14,925 nucleotides of DNA from Ophiocordyceps camponoti-saundersi (nom. inval.) (GCA_003339415.1 PDHQ01000589.1:1-14925); one strand, 5' to 3'; positions 1 through 9,221 are shown, counted from the stretch's first letter. Translations and numbers: made by a program. The notes: generated by a model from the letters alone, not told the origin.

Positions 1-1365
1 CCCTTACGATGTCTATTTACTTATTTTCAGTGTCCTTTTTTTTTACTCAAGACGTATTTTATTTTCCTCGAAATTCTACGTTTGCAAACGGACTAGAAGG
101 CACATACCGGATATTCCTTTTCACTAAATTACGATCGATAAATAATAGCAAAGACCGGTATTCGGGGCTTATACCACCTATACCCGGTTTATCTATATCG
201 AAGTCCTATACAGGATACGGATATAATCTATATTACGGATAGTTTTCTTTAGTATACTCTCGAATATACGAAGAGGTGCATTTAACGCTACAGGACGGCC
301 TTCTTCCTATTAACATTCTTACTATTAATACCTATTAGCTCTATCTACCTATCTAACTAGGCATCTAAAAGGCATATATCTATATCTACTTCTAGTTCCC
401 TCCCGTACGAAATTAAGCTGCTTATCTTAGGCTTCCTTTCTACCTAGGACTTACTCTACTCGATATTATATATTAGCAAATACTTTAAAGCGCTAGCCGA
501 AACTCTTATAAATAAACGGATCGAGCTAAATAATATACGAAGCTCGAATATACGTTTATTATTCTTTAGTAGAATCCCGACTATCGAGGTATCTCACGAT
601 ACCTCGCAGCCTCGTGTTACCGCCCGGCCACCTTCCTCGCACTTTCTCTCTCCTATACCTTCGGCTACGCCTACGAATTCCGCTACGTACGAAACCCTCG
701 AGCCTTATAACGATACTAATCTCGAGCGTACGAAGCCGACAGATCACTCTCTCGACGAGTAATCTTTTAAATAACGCCTAAATAGCGCGTCCCTCGATTT
801 ATTATCGCGGCTTAGTATAGATAAGGAAAAAATAAAGTATCTTCGGGAGACCTATCCGTAGATAACTGCGACTTTTAATATAAAAATATTAATTAGCTAC
901 TTTTAGCGTAACGGTTTCGTATAATCTGCGCTCCTAATATATACTTAGCTTATCGCGAGCTACGAACTAAGGAACCGAAATATAGCTTAATATATTCGAA
1001 CTAGGGAGGGACTAGAAGCTTAAAATAATCCATATTACCTATAGATTCTAACGTCTATAGTATCAGACTATTATCGGAAGCGATACCTAGTATACGTTAC
1101 TATTATCACCTAGGCATATATTGCCTTTCCGATTAGGAGGGAGACCCGGGCTACTCGAATATTGTTCTTAATACCTCGACTAAATTCACTATATCTGGGG
1201 CTTTATATCGGCTATAGTATTACGAGGTTAGGTTACCTTGCGATAGGCGGCGTAATAAGTTAACCGCCTATATTAACGTAGCTCGGTTTATCCTTATCGG
1301 ATATATAAGGAGCCTTCGATTATATAATACCGGGGGACTCTTACTACTGCTCTAAGAACGATAAA

Positions 1366-2229
1366 GTAGCTTAGAATCCTCGAGCTGCCTCTTATCTTTC
1401 TAATAGGATTATTACCCTTCACGTACTTAGCTAATACGCTAATTAAGGCGCTGCCGCCAGTCGTAAAGGTTATTACGTTTAACGACTCTAGGCCTACCGA
1501 CTTAAACTTATAGGACGACTAGGCAATCCTCTCTGCTATTAAGTCGGGGCTTAAATATCTCTAGCGGAGGTATAGCGGTTCTTAAGCTCCGATTCGGATA
1601 GTTTTACCTTTTCCCCTTCTTCCCGTTAAGTATCGGATACTTCCCGTCGAGAATCCGACAAATAACGAGCTCGAAGCGATATTAGCAAGGATACGACGAA
1701 TAGGGCTTAAGACGTCCTATTAGAATTATATTAGCATTCCTAGTCCTAAATTCTATCTAGCTACCTTATTAGAATTCTATTAGCCTACCTTATCTCGGAT
1801 TCTCTTAGCTTATATTATTAGAATTCTGCTAGCCTTCCTTATAGGTTCGGTTAATAACTATTAGTAACCTAATAAACTTAAGGTAACCCGGAGGCGACGA
1901 GCCTATTCGATATTAAGGTCCCTTATATAGACCTTAGGTTACACGGTATAGAAGAAACGCAGCTTATCCCTATTCTATCGCTATTAGGCGGGGTTAACTC
2001 CTTAGACTACGGATCGCCGATCGGACCTAAGATTGCTAATAGAACGAAGAAGATACTATACCTACTATATATATATATTATATAGCTCGATACTCTAGCT
2101 AAGGCATTAAATAAGGTATCGGGCAATCTTAAGGTTTTAATAATCCTAATAAACTTTAGCGAGGACGAAATAGTACTTCTTTTAATTAAATAAGACTAGG
2201 GACTCCCGCTACCCTAGAAACTATAGAAA
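1366..2229 (+). repeat. Tandem unit A (long copy) inside the coding fossil
   Basis: The unit begins at the AGCTTAGAATCCTCGAGCTG block and recurs 862 bases later (unit B) and again 445 bases after that (start of unit C). Units A and B share their head (about 1366-1515 with 2228-2380) and their tail (about 2048-2160 with 2510-2615, around the shared block TAGCTCGATACTCTAGC). Unit A is longer by roughly 415 bases, and the extra sequence contains the 49-bp minisatellite. In the best frame the head translates to RAASYLSNRIITLHVLS, matching RPISYLSDRIIALNVLSQ in unit B, so the duplication involved coding sequence. Confidence 0.7.
1670..1866 (+). repeat. 49-bp minisatellite, about four units
   Basis: The block ATTAGAATT starts at 1719, 1768 and 1817, an exact spacing of 49. 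TTAGCA at 1682 and 1731 extends the same period one unit upstream. Units are diverged (ATTAGAATTATATTAGCATT, ATTAGAATTCTATTAGCCTA, ATTAGAATTCTGCTAGCCTT). Since 49 is not a multiple of 3, each unit shifts the reading frame, so it is unlikely to have been translated as a peptide repeat. It lies in the part of unit A that is missing from unit B. Confidence 0.7.
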
Positions 2230-2674
2230 AGCTTAGCGAGCTAGACCTATCTCTTATCTTTCCGATAGGATAATCGCCCTTAACGTACTTAGCCAGTGCG
2301 ATATCGAAAGCGCTACCTAGAGTCGTAAAGGTCCTTACGTTTAACTACGGGATAATATATTACGACTTTAACTTATAGTGGAATAAGGCGGCAAAGCTTT
2401 CTACTATAAAGTCGGAAAAACGATAAGAAAAGCCGCAGCCTGCGCCTATTCTATCGCCTTTAACCGGACTCGAATCCTCTCCCTATAATTAGGAACCTTA
2501 ACTTAGTAAAGAAGATATATAAGGCCCGACATATATTATCTAGCTCGATACTCTAGCAAAGACATTAAACGGTATCTTAGTCGGTCTTCGGGCTCTTATA
2601 ATACTTATAAACTTAGATAAAATCGAATATAAATTAATTATACGATATAAAGCGGGGATCTTAAATAATAGACT
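2230..2674 (+). repeat. Tandem unit B (445 bp)
   Basis: Second copy of the tandem unit, without the roughly 415-base extra block of unit A. In the frame starting at 2231 it is well preserved, with sparse TAG/TAA stops, and reads SYLSDRIIALNVLSQCDIES, then GGKAFYYKVGKTIRKAAA, then ARYSSKDIKRYLSRSSGS. The last piece corresponds to a degraded ARYSS segment in unit A. It lies in a different reading phase from units A and C, so the array could not be read through as it stands without indels having occurred. Family not recognised. Confidence 0.65.
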
Positions 2675-2730
2675 AGCTTAGAATACTCGAGCTGCCTCTC
2701 GTCTTTCTAATAGGACCATTACTTATATAA
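2675..2730 (+). repeat. Start of a third, partial tandem unit C
   Basis: About 50 bases again match the heads of units A and B (AGCTTAGAATACTCGAGCTG, then CTTTCTAATAGGACCATTAC). The reading is NTRAASRLSNRTIT, the same peptide motif as in the other units. Similarity to the other units fades after about 2730, so the third unit is truncated or has diverged into the rest of the fossil. Confidence 0.6.
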
Positions 2731-3725
2731 GCCCTCATTATTTTAAATATATCTAGGGGTAACGGAGCACGATATTTATCTTAACGGACAATTGTCGGAT
2801 ATATCTAGAAAAGAAATCCCTTTCCTCGTAACTAAGGGGGTATATTAGAAATAATAGGCTATACATATAGCTAAATAAACCGAAATACGAGTACCCTTCG
2901 TAGTATATGAAATTTTAGCGCAGTAGTTAATGCCCCGCATAATCTATTAGAGGTTAAAGGCTTATAACGCCTAATTAATAACTTCACTTATTAGCTGTAA
3001 TAGCTATAATACGCTTCTATCGCGTATAATATAATTAATCCTTCACCTTATATAGCTTAGAAGTCGGCTTAGAAGCCTAAGGCCATTACCTTATAAACTA
3101 CACCGACTAGCTAAACCTAGATAAGATTAATCGATATTTAGACTAGAATAATTAGTCTATAGAGCCGACTCTATTTATATTAGTTTTCGATAATTAGCCT
3201 AATGCAAAGAAACGAGCCGACCTTTTATTAAATAATAAGGATCGTCGTTATACGGATATCTTTAGCGCTAAGATTAATATCTATAATACTCGGTCGAGAA
3301 TTAACCTCGCCTTTAGTTAAAAAAATATAAGAAGCTATTAAATTTCTACGCAAAGCTAGAAAAAAAGAGAGCAAAGACGGCATAGATATTCCGGCAGTAA
3401 ATCTACTACCCTATAAGCTATAGCCAGGGACGACAGGACGAAAGAGTTTACGGAAAACACTACTAGAGAAGCAGCCTAGAAGATAGTAACGGAGGCCGTT
3501 AAGTGAGAAGCGTATCTTCTTACTTATCTAAGAGGAAAGGTCTCGTAATATATATTTTCCTACGATCTTTTCTCATACCGCCGTAACTACTAAAGTCCCT
3601 AATATCACCTACGCTATCTACAGTCCTCCGCTTCGGCATATCGCTTATACTTTTATTATAGACTAATATTCCGGGTTACTAAGTAGCAGGGGTATAGTGG
3701 TAATATTTTAACGCGTCGTGGTAGA

Positions 3726-3925
3726 GGAGATCTCCGGTATGCCGGGGAGGGGCGTCGAGGTCGGGTACTCGGTATCTCGTGGCCGGGATATCTATTATCC
3801 CGTGGCTAATACTTTATAGAAGTTCCGGGAGTCCCTTAGACAGAATATCTATTACCCCGCGAAGGATACTTCGTGGAAATATCGGACGCTTCGTTAGCGG
3901 AGTATCTATTGCTCCGTGGTAGATA
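3726..3925 (+). repeat. 57-bp tandem repeat in a GC-richer island, hairpin-forming
   Basis: TATCTATT occurs at 3789, 3846 and 3903, an exact period of 57, equal to 19 codons. In the frame of the long fossil the units read roughly YLLSRG.YFIEVPGVP, EYLLPREGYFVEISDASLA and EYLLLRGR, a recognisable 19-residue repeat. Two units hold hairpins: GGGATA-TCTAT-TATCCC at 3785-3801 (perfect 6-bp arms) and GGAGTA-TCTAT-TGCTCC at 3899-3915 (one mismatch). A perfect palindrome, GGAGATCTCC, lies just upstream at 3726-3735. Unlike the surroundings, the island keeps many TpG dinucleotides. Confidence 0.7.
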
Positions 3926-3960
3926 AATAGCTACGTTACCTAATTCTAAAAGTTAGCTTT

Positions 3961-4449
3961 AAAACGCTAGAAATTAAGGAAAATATAAGGGGACCTAGAT
4001 ATAGGTAGCAAAGCTCGGTTAATTATATAGAAATAAAGGTTCTAAGCTATCTATATATAGCTAAAATATAAGAGTCGCACCTGTGTGACTAAGATAGGTA
4101 ATATAGGATATGCCTGCTATTAGTCGTTTCGGTACTTTGTGGATATATCCGTTATATTCTAGATAAGTTATTCTATAGCTATACTTTATAATTCTATAAC
4201 ACTTACGCTATCTCTGCGTAGATCGAAAGATAATAGAGGTTATACCTTATAGGGATAAACCTATCTATAAGGCGATAAAAATATATATTAAAAAAGGGAG
4301 TAGAGTAGATATTAGCTATATAGATATATAATAATAATTATATATATATATATAAAGACCGCACGGCTATTATATATATACAAAACTAGCTACTAAATTA
4401 GTTAATTAATAGCGATTATATAATATATTATATAATTATATATATATAA
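3961..4449. other. AT-rich spacer, no gene seen
   Basis: RIP-like AT-rich sequence with simple TA tracts near 4333-4352 and 4434-4448. No readable coding frame was recognised. One near-perfect hairpin (AGTCGCAC-CT-GTGTGACT, 4073-4090, one mismatch in 8-bp arms) stands out because it keeps CpA and TpG. Confidence 0.5.
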
Positions 4450-5714
4450 GTAAGGTGGAAAGCTTAGCACCGAAAGATAGTATAAAAAAATTTCTTCCTT
4501 AGTTAAGTATTATAAAGAGTATATCCTCTTAGCCTATATACGGAAAACCAGGTTATATACGCAAGCAACGTTTACGGCGCCGAGTAGTGGACGTATAATA
4601 CGATAAGAGGAATATCTAGACTAGTAGGAGATAAACCTTAAGAGAATAGGCATCGAAACGAGAAGTATCCGTTATAATTTCCCTCTTTAAGACTCGACTA
4701 ATAAGTTATAGGAGAGGCAATACTTAAGAATACCTATTACTATCTGCAGTATAAACGAGCCCGGTATTAACGATCGATAGCGTAAGGCGAAGGACCTTAC
4801 GAATATAGCGGATATCGTGCGTCGGAAGGTAGAAAAAGGCGAAATAAACATATTATTAAGTCTTACGTAGAAATATCGCACCGATATACTAGTAGAGAAG
4901 ATAACGATATACTTCGAGGTAAGTTTTACTTTATATATTTATTAGTATATTAATTAATCGGGTTAAAGTTCCACGTATACCTTAAATTTTAGGTAAAAGG
5001 CGGCGTAAATATTAGGCATATAGATATCCCGATATATACGGAAATCGCGTTCCGTATAAAGACGCTAGAGGATGCCGATACGACGACTAAAAAGAATATA
5101 TAGAGTACCACGCCCGTGGATTTCTTCTGCGCCCGGTTTCTTAGCACGGACGCGTATAAAAGAATAGCCGTTTGCTTAACCCGTCCTCGGATAACGTATA
5201 TACCGATAGAGATAGTATACCTATAAGGGTATTTTATTAAATAGCTTATCGAGTCCCGCCGCCCGGAGTACGCTAAGGCACTTATCGTTATAATATTTAA
5301 GAAACGTAACCCTCGGATATACTTCGGCTATATACGAATATAGATAATAATAGTTACTGCTTATAAAGAATATATACTATTCCCGTTCCACGAATATATA
5401 TCGATACGAGGCGTTTCGGGAGGGTTATACGTAAACTATATCTAGAATAATATAAAGATATTAATATATAGTTAGAGGAAATTTAGGGGTTTAATATAAG
5501 AAGAGGCGGAGGCAAAAAATATAACGGTAATATTCCTAGGGTCTAAGAGATAGGAAGGGGGGGTAAGCGAAGAGTTAGAAGACTATATATACGAAGAGGT
5601 TACGCTAAGAATCGCAAAGGATATACCGAACCCTTTCGCTAAGAAGGATAACGCTAGTGTTAAAGAAGGAGGGGAGGAAGATATTGCGGACTATATTATA
5701 GTAGTAATTTAAAT
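4450..5714 (+). pseudogene. Two-exon coding fossil, family uncertain
   Basis: Exon 1 (about 4450-4918) and exon 2 (4993-5714) read in one consistent frame once a 74-bp intron is removed. Exon 1 has about eight in-frame stops and exon 2 about eight before the terminal TAA; all are TAG or TAA. Exon 1 ends in a charged, probably helical segment (TNIADIVRRKVEKGEINILL). Exon 2 contains RRPEYAKALIVIIFKKRNPR and finishes with an acidic tail (KEGGEEDIADYIIVVI). The KKRNPRIYFGYIRI segment faintly recalls the region before the C-terminal zinc finger of fungal FluG/DUF3435-type proteins, but no Cys/His pairs survive, so I do not assign it. The true 5' end is unknown. A 64-codon antisense open frame (4687-4881) is only a shadow of exon 1. 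Confidence 0.45.
4919..4992 (+). other. Probable relic spliceosomal intron, 74 bp
   Basis: A GTAAGT donor follows the codon GAG and a TTTTAG acceptor ends at 4992. The branch-like TATTAATTAATC lies in between. The intron is phase 0, and removing it joins two readable frames. Length and signals fit filamentous-fungal introns. An earlier TATTAG acceptor is possible but would not join the frames as neatly. Confidence 0.5.
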
Positions 5715-6466
5715 ATAAGTATATTTTATTTTCCTTAGTAATAAGAAGAAATATAGTAATATACTTAATACTTCGGCGATAGCGGCTATCGTAATATAAC
5801 CGCCTTTATAACCCTTATATATAAGAGTATTTAGAAATCGAGCGAGCTTAAAAACTAATACGTGCGTATCCTATATAACTTAGTTCCCGATTATTTCTTA
5901 TCTTTGTCTGGACTTATTCTCTTTAGGCGTGTCTATAGGTGTCTGAAAATTACTATATAGGGAGATAAAAAGGTTAGCAACCGTAGCGTAACCGTAAGGG
6001 GCGTAAGTCCCTGCATTATTAAAGTGTTCGAATAGCAGAAGAAGAGATATTAAGATATAAGAGTATAAGCTATATAGTAATTCTATACGTGGGAAAGGAT
6101 AAGAAACCGGTTTTCCACGAAAACGATAATAATAAGAGGGAATTATAGGTGCTATTTTATTAGAGTAAAATATTATTATAGAGGGTATTTAAATAAGTAA
6201 TTTCTTATAGGGAAATATTAGACGCGAGGCAAAGTTGCAATTATAAATAAGAGAGTTTTTTTTTTTTGCTATAAGTTATTACTAAGACCCGGCTTAAGAT
6301 TCACGGACTCTTAAGTATCTAAAAGAGATTTTCAGAGGCCTTAGTAGTTCGTAGGTTCCTTAATATATAGAATAAGATAGAGCTATAATATATACTATAT
6401 TATTAGATACTATACTAAGACTGCCTATATTACAGGTTTGTTTTATAGGAACTCGCAGAAAGGTAA
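5715..6466. other. Spacer between fossil gene and first TIR element
   Basis: I see no recognisable gene, RNA or repeat here. The sequence is AT-rich and RIP-like, with a run of 12 T at 6256-6267. A short stretch around 5895-6030 keeps several TpG and CpA dinucleotides, so it may be of different origin or less mutated. Confidence 0.4.
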
Positions 6467-7047
6467 TTTAGCGGCGGTGACGGACACGCTTAAGGAAAAA
6501 TATACGTTAACCTTAGCTAGGGAACTATCAGGGGCTTACATAGGGTTCGATTAAGTGGTCCCTTAACCTTACTTCCTTCTTCTAAGAGCTCGGAAGGATC
6601 AGGATATAAAAGGTGATCGAGACAGGATAGGGGCTATCACTAGGTATATAGTATAGATTAGTTTGCCTCGAGAGAGGAAGGAATCAAGCACGCAATTAGC
6701 CCCTAACCTTATCTTTAGAGCTATTATAAAAATCGTATATTATAAGTCGAGTCCTAGAGAGGACTAATAGCAAAAACTCTACTAAACGGAATTAAAACTT
6801 TATTTTAAACCTTGCACTTTTATACTATAAATTACTAATTTAAATACTAGTTATAAGGTTTTCGGCACTTTGTTAAATAGTTCGCATCTTATCCCTTCTT
6901 TCTTCTCTTATCTTTATATAGAAAACCGACTCCCTGCCCCCCCCCCCCCCCCCCCCTTATATCGGTTAAATACTTCGGCTACCTAAGAAGTTACGCCCCT
7001 TAGGTATCTGCTACGCTCGCTTAGGGTGTCCTTCTTCTACCGCCAAA
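6467..7047. mobile_element. MITE-like TIR element, copy 1 (581 bp, full length)
   Basis: Non-coding element with imperfect terminal inverted repeats: the left end is TTTAGCGGCGGTGACGGACA and the right end, reverse-complemented, is TTTGGCGGTAGAAGAAGGAC. It is flanked by the perfect 4-bp direct repeat GTAA (6463-6466 and 7048-7051), a target-site duplication. No ORF lies inside, so it would have moved with a transposase supplied elsewhere. Related copies lie at 8164-8790, 8812-9221 and 12670-13500. Length, TIRs and target duplication fit a MITE; the superfamily is uncertain. Both target sites seen are NTAN with a central TA, but the outer bases also match, favouring a 4-bp rather than a 2-bp duplication. 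It carries a C20 run at 6937-6956. Confidence 0.75.
6937..6956 (+). repeat. Run of 20 C inside TIR element copy 1
   Basis: An uninterrupted poly-C tract. In copy 3 the same place holds about 60 bases, from TTATTCTCCC to GAGATCCCCCCTTAT, which contain two separate C-runs (CCCCCC near 9104 and 9125). The tract therefore probably replaced that segment, by slippage or deletion between C-runs, or it is a sequencing or assembly artefact. Confidence 0.85.
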
Positions 7048-7059
7048 GTAACGGAATTA

Positions 7060-7763
7060 AGAATCACTTATTTATTCCGCGAGCAGGTTAGAGATAGCAA
7101 ATAAATTTTGCGCGGTATTAGTATATTTAAAAAGGAATATAGCCACGGCTAAAATAATATTCATCGACGCCCGTAGCTTATAGGTTATAAGTATAAAAAT
7201 AAGATTAAATTAATAATCCTAATTATATATTATATAGTCGATAATATTAAATATAAAATCCGGAAACGTATATAAAAGCATTCCGAACGCTGGGGGAAAG
7301 GTCTCTCGAGGTATATATATAAGAAAATTAAGAGTAGTAGAAACTTATTAACGGAGAGGACGTATTTATAGCGTAGGTCGATACTAAAGTTCGTAAAGCA
7401 CTAAATAAAGAAAATAGAAGTCCTGGCGGTAAATATAGTCGGTTACTAAGGAGCAAATAAGTCTAGTAACGTAAAAACGGAGAGCTATAGCACCGAGTTC
7501 TTCGGCAAGGTTATAGACTCGAAAATATAGTATTATATTAACCGATAGAGGTAGATTCTAGGGAAATATAGGAGGGTATGCGGAATAAGAGGGATAAATA
7601 GACTTGCTTCTTATAAGCGAAAGATAATCGGCTTCGTATCCGGACCTAGTATAGGACTAGGTATACGTAAAATAAAGAAGACACTAGAGTACTAAGGGGT
7701 TATATTAAGAAAGGTCGATAGTAGACTTAGGAGGGTATAGCGATTGCTAAAAATATTAAGTTA
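7060..7763 (+). pseudogene. Weak coding fossil, unrecognised
   Basis: The plus frame starting at 7060 stays readable for about 235 codons with about a dozen stops, all TAG or TAA and none TGA. It includes a run of nearly 50 open codons about 7557-7700 (containing NRLASYKRKIIGFVSGPSIG). The inferred product would be strongly basic (Lys/Arg-rich). No family motif is visible: a VDN triplet resembles the reverse-transcriptase YVDD only superficially, and its surroundings do not fit. It begins right after TIR element copy 1, so an upstream part could lie on the far side of that insertion. Low confidence, because TA-rich DNA can mimic such frames. Confidence 0.22.
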
Positions 7764-8163
7764 GCTTTATTTTTATTTTAACTATTTTAGAATATAAAGG
7801 GAGGAAATAAGGAAAAGATAGGAAGGATTAGTATAAATATACCTTTTTATAAAAATCTCTTAAAAATGCAATAGAAGGATATACGGAAACGCGATAGACA
7901 CGAAACCTAAAGCTATAACAGATTATAGTTAAGTTAGGAGGGTTATCGCGGCGAAAATTAGGTGGAATATTTATTTTATAGTAAGAAGTTTAATAGTTCG
8001 TTCGCGGTATTAAATCGGTGGTTTAAGGTCTTATCGCTACCGGATTAATTTATTCCTATTATAAAAGAGTTAAGGGTACGGATAAAAAGGAAGAAAATAA
8101 TAAGAGGTGAAAGTGTAAATATATAGTTAAATGTTAATATAGTGAGGGAGTTTTTTTTTTTCC
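7764..8163. other. AT-rich spacer, no gene seen
   Basis: RIP-like sequence with no readable frame that I can name. It ends in a run of 11 T (8151-8161) abutting the left end of TIR element copy 2. Confidence 0.4.
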
Positions 8164-8790
8164 TTGGCGGAAAAAAATGGAGAAGATATAATTATAGATA
8201 TATATATTAAAATTATAAGAAATTAAGTTTATATAACTCCAAAGAGCCTAAATAAAGACGCTATTTAGGTAAATAGGTGATAAAAAACTGTAAAAAGTAT
8301 AAAATAATACGATATAGAGGGATAATATTCTGGCCGGAACAACAGGGCACGAAAAACGGTTAAGATAGGATAGGGGCTATCACCTAGTTATAGCATAGAT
8401 TAGTTTCCCTCGAGAAAGGAAGGAATTAATTAAGAATTAGCCCTTAATAATGTCTTTATAGCAGCATAGCTATATTAAAAGTCGTACATCGCAAGTTAAG
8501 TCTTATAGAGGACTTATAGTAAAAACTATATTAAACGAAATTATAGATTTATTTTAGACCTTACACTTTTGTATAGATTTTACTAAATAAAACACCTTCT
8601 CTAGGGTTAAAAGCATAAAATTAAAAAGGTTCCGCCTTTTTTTTTTCTCCTAATATCTCCTATTATTAGGTAGAAAAAAACGACTTCCCGTCTTTTGCTC
8701 AGAGGGAATTATTATTTAGCTTACCCCCCGATAAAGTTAGAGGTCCCGCTCTTATTAGTTATAGAGTATAGTAGGGTTAGGGTTAGTTAC
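8164..8790. mobile_element. MITE-like TIR element, copy 2 (diverged, right end lost)
   Basis: The middle (8365-8760) aligns closely with copy 1: shared blocks include GATAGGGGCTATCAC, ATAGATTAGTTT and TAAGTCTTATAGAGGACTTA (copy 1: TCGAGTCCTAGAGAGGACTA). The left end, TTGGCGGAAAAAAATGGAGA at 8164, resembles the family TIR, although the next 200 bases are hard to align. The expected right TIR (CCGCCAAA or similar) is not found; similarity fades near 8765, shortly before a telomere-like repeat and the start of copy 3. Boundaries are therefore approximate. Confidence 0.5.
8772..8786 (+). repeat. Short interstitial telomere-like repeat (TAGGGTTAGGGTTAG)
   Basis: Two and a half units of TTAGGG, the telomere repeat of most filamentous fungi, lie between TIR element copies 2 and 3. 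At 15 bases this could be chance or a trace of end repair; it is too short to indicate a real chromosome end. Confidence 0.5.
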
Positions 8791-8811
8791 GAGTCGAAAA
8801 AAGCAGTCTAC

Positions 8812-9221
8812 TTTGGCGGCGGTGATGGACACGCCCGAAGAAAAACGAGCGCATAACTTAGCTAGGGGATTTCCAAGAGCTCCTATAAGATTTAATTAAA
8901 TAGTTCCTAAACCTTCTCTACTAACCCTATAACTTTATTTTAAACTCTATATTTATATACTATAAATTCCTAATTTAAACACTTATTCTTAAGCTCTCGG
9001 CACTTAATTAAATAGTTCTCGACTTCTTTTCTCTTTCTTCTCTTATCTCTATATAGAAAACCGACTCCTTATTATTCTCCCTATAGAGAATTACTATCTA
9101 GCTCTCCCCCCTATAGCTAGAGATCCCCCCTTATGTTAGTTAAAGACTTCAGTCACCTAAGAAGTTACGCCCCTTAGGTATCTACTGCGCTTGCTTAGGG
9201 TATCCTTCTTTCCCCGCTAAA
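8812..9221. mobile_element. MITE-like TIR element, copy 3 (410 bp, internal deletion)
   Basis: The left end TTTGGCGGCGGTGATGGACA and right end (reverse complement TTTAGCGGGGAAAGAAGGAT) match the TIRs of copy 1. The element is flanked by perfect CTAC direct repeats (8808-8811 and 9222-9225). Compared with copy 1 it lacks roughly 170-200 internal bases: the sequence passes from TTTAATTAAATAGTTCCTAA directly to CTTTATTTTAAACTCTATAT. The rest aligns well, for example TATATAGAAAACCGACTCC and ACCTAAGAAGTTACGCCCCT. It keeps both TIRs, so it could have moved after the deletion. Confidence 0.75.

Larger units (their letters stand above)
262..3960 (+). pseudogene. Long degenerate coding fossil of unrecognised family
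   Basis: Read with TAG/TAA treated as mutated Gln/Trp codons, one plus-strand frame (codons starting at 262, 265 and so on) stays readable to about 1680. It is picked up again from about 2640 to 3960 after shifts inside the tandem units. The stretch 448-759 is fully open, and 580-759 is rich in Ser, Thr and Pro (for example SHFLSPIPSATPTNSAT). Later parts read as charged, helix-like protein (for example ARDDRTKEFTENTTREAA near 3425-3480), followed near 3720-3770 by an Arg/Gly-rich piece (RRGRGDLRYAGEGRRGR). The order Ser/Pro-rich, helical, Arg/Gly-rich would fit a retroelement gag-like protein, but I find no zinc knuckle, protease or reverse-transcriptase motif, so that is only a guess. Nearly all stops are TAG or TAA; one TGA lies at 3504-3506. 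No start codon or splice sites can be fixed. Confidence 0.4.

Noticed and set aside
9..242. 77-codon plus-strand open frame
   Set aside because: Low-complexity start (LFSVSFFF), no recognisable motif, a different phase from the fossil that follows and no conserved neighbour. Probably chance.
559..747. 62-codon minus-strand open frame, Arg-rich
   Set aside because: Antisense shadow of the Ser/Thr/Pro-rich part of the plus-strand fossil. The Arg richness comes from reading TCG/TCC-type codons backwards.
1366..2730. CRISPR-like or centromere satellite array
   Set aside because: Units are long, diverged and coding-like, with no short identical repeats and regular spacers.
4687..4881. 64-codon minus-strand open frame
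   Set aside because: Antisense of exon 1 of the two-exon fossil, which has the better frame and a matching intron.
7230..7245. Possible reverse-transcriptase YVDD-type motif in the weak fossil (reads IVDN)
   Set aside because: Only a three-residue resemblance in a Lys/Arg-rich context with none of the surrounding conserved RT residues.
6467..9221. TIR element copies as LTRs of one retrotransposon (copy 1 and copy 3 in direct orientation)
   Set aside because: Each copy has its own inverted ends and its own 4-bp target duplication, with no primer-binding site or polypurine tract next to them.
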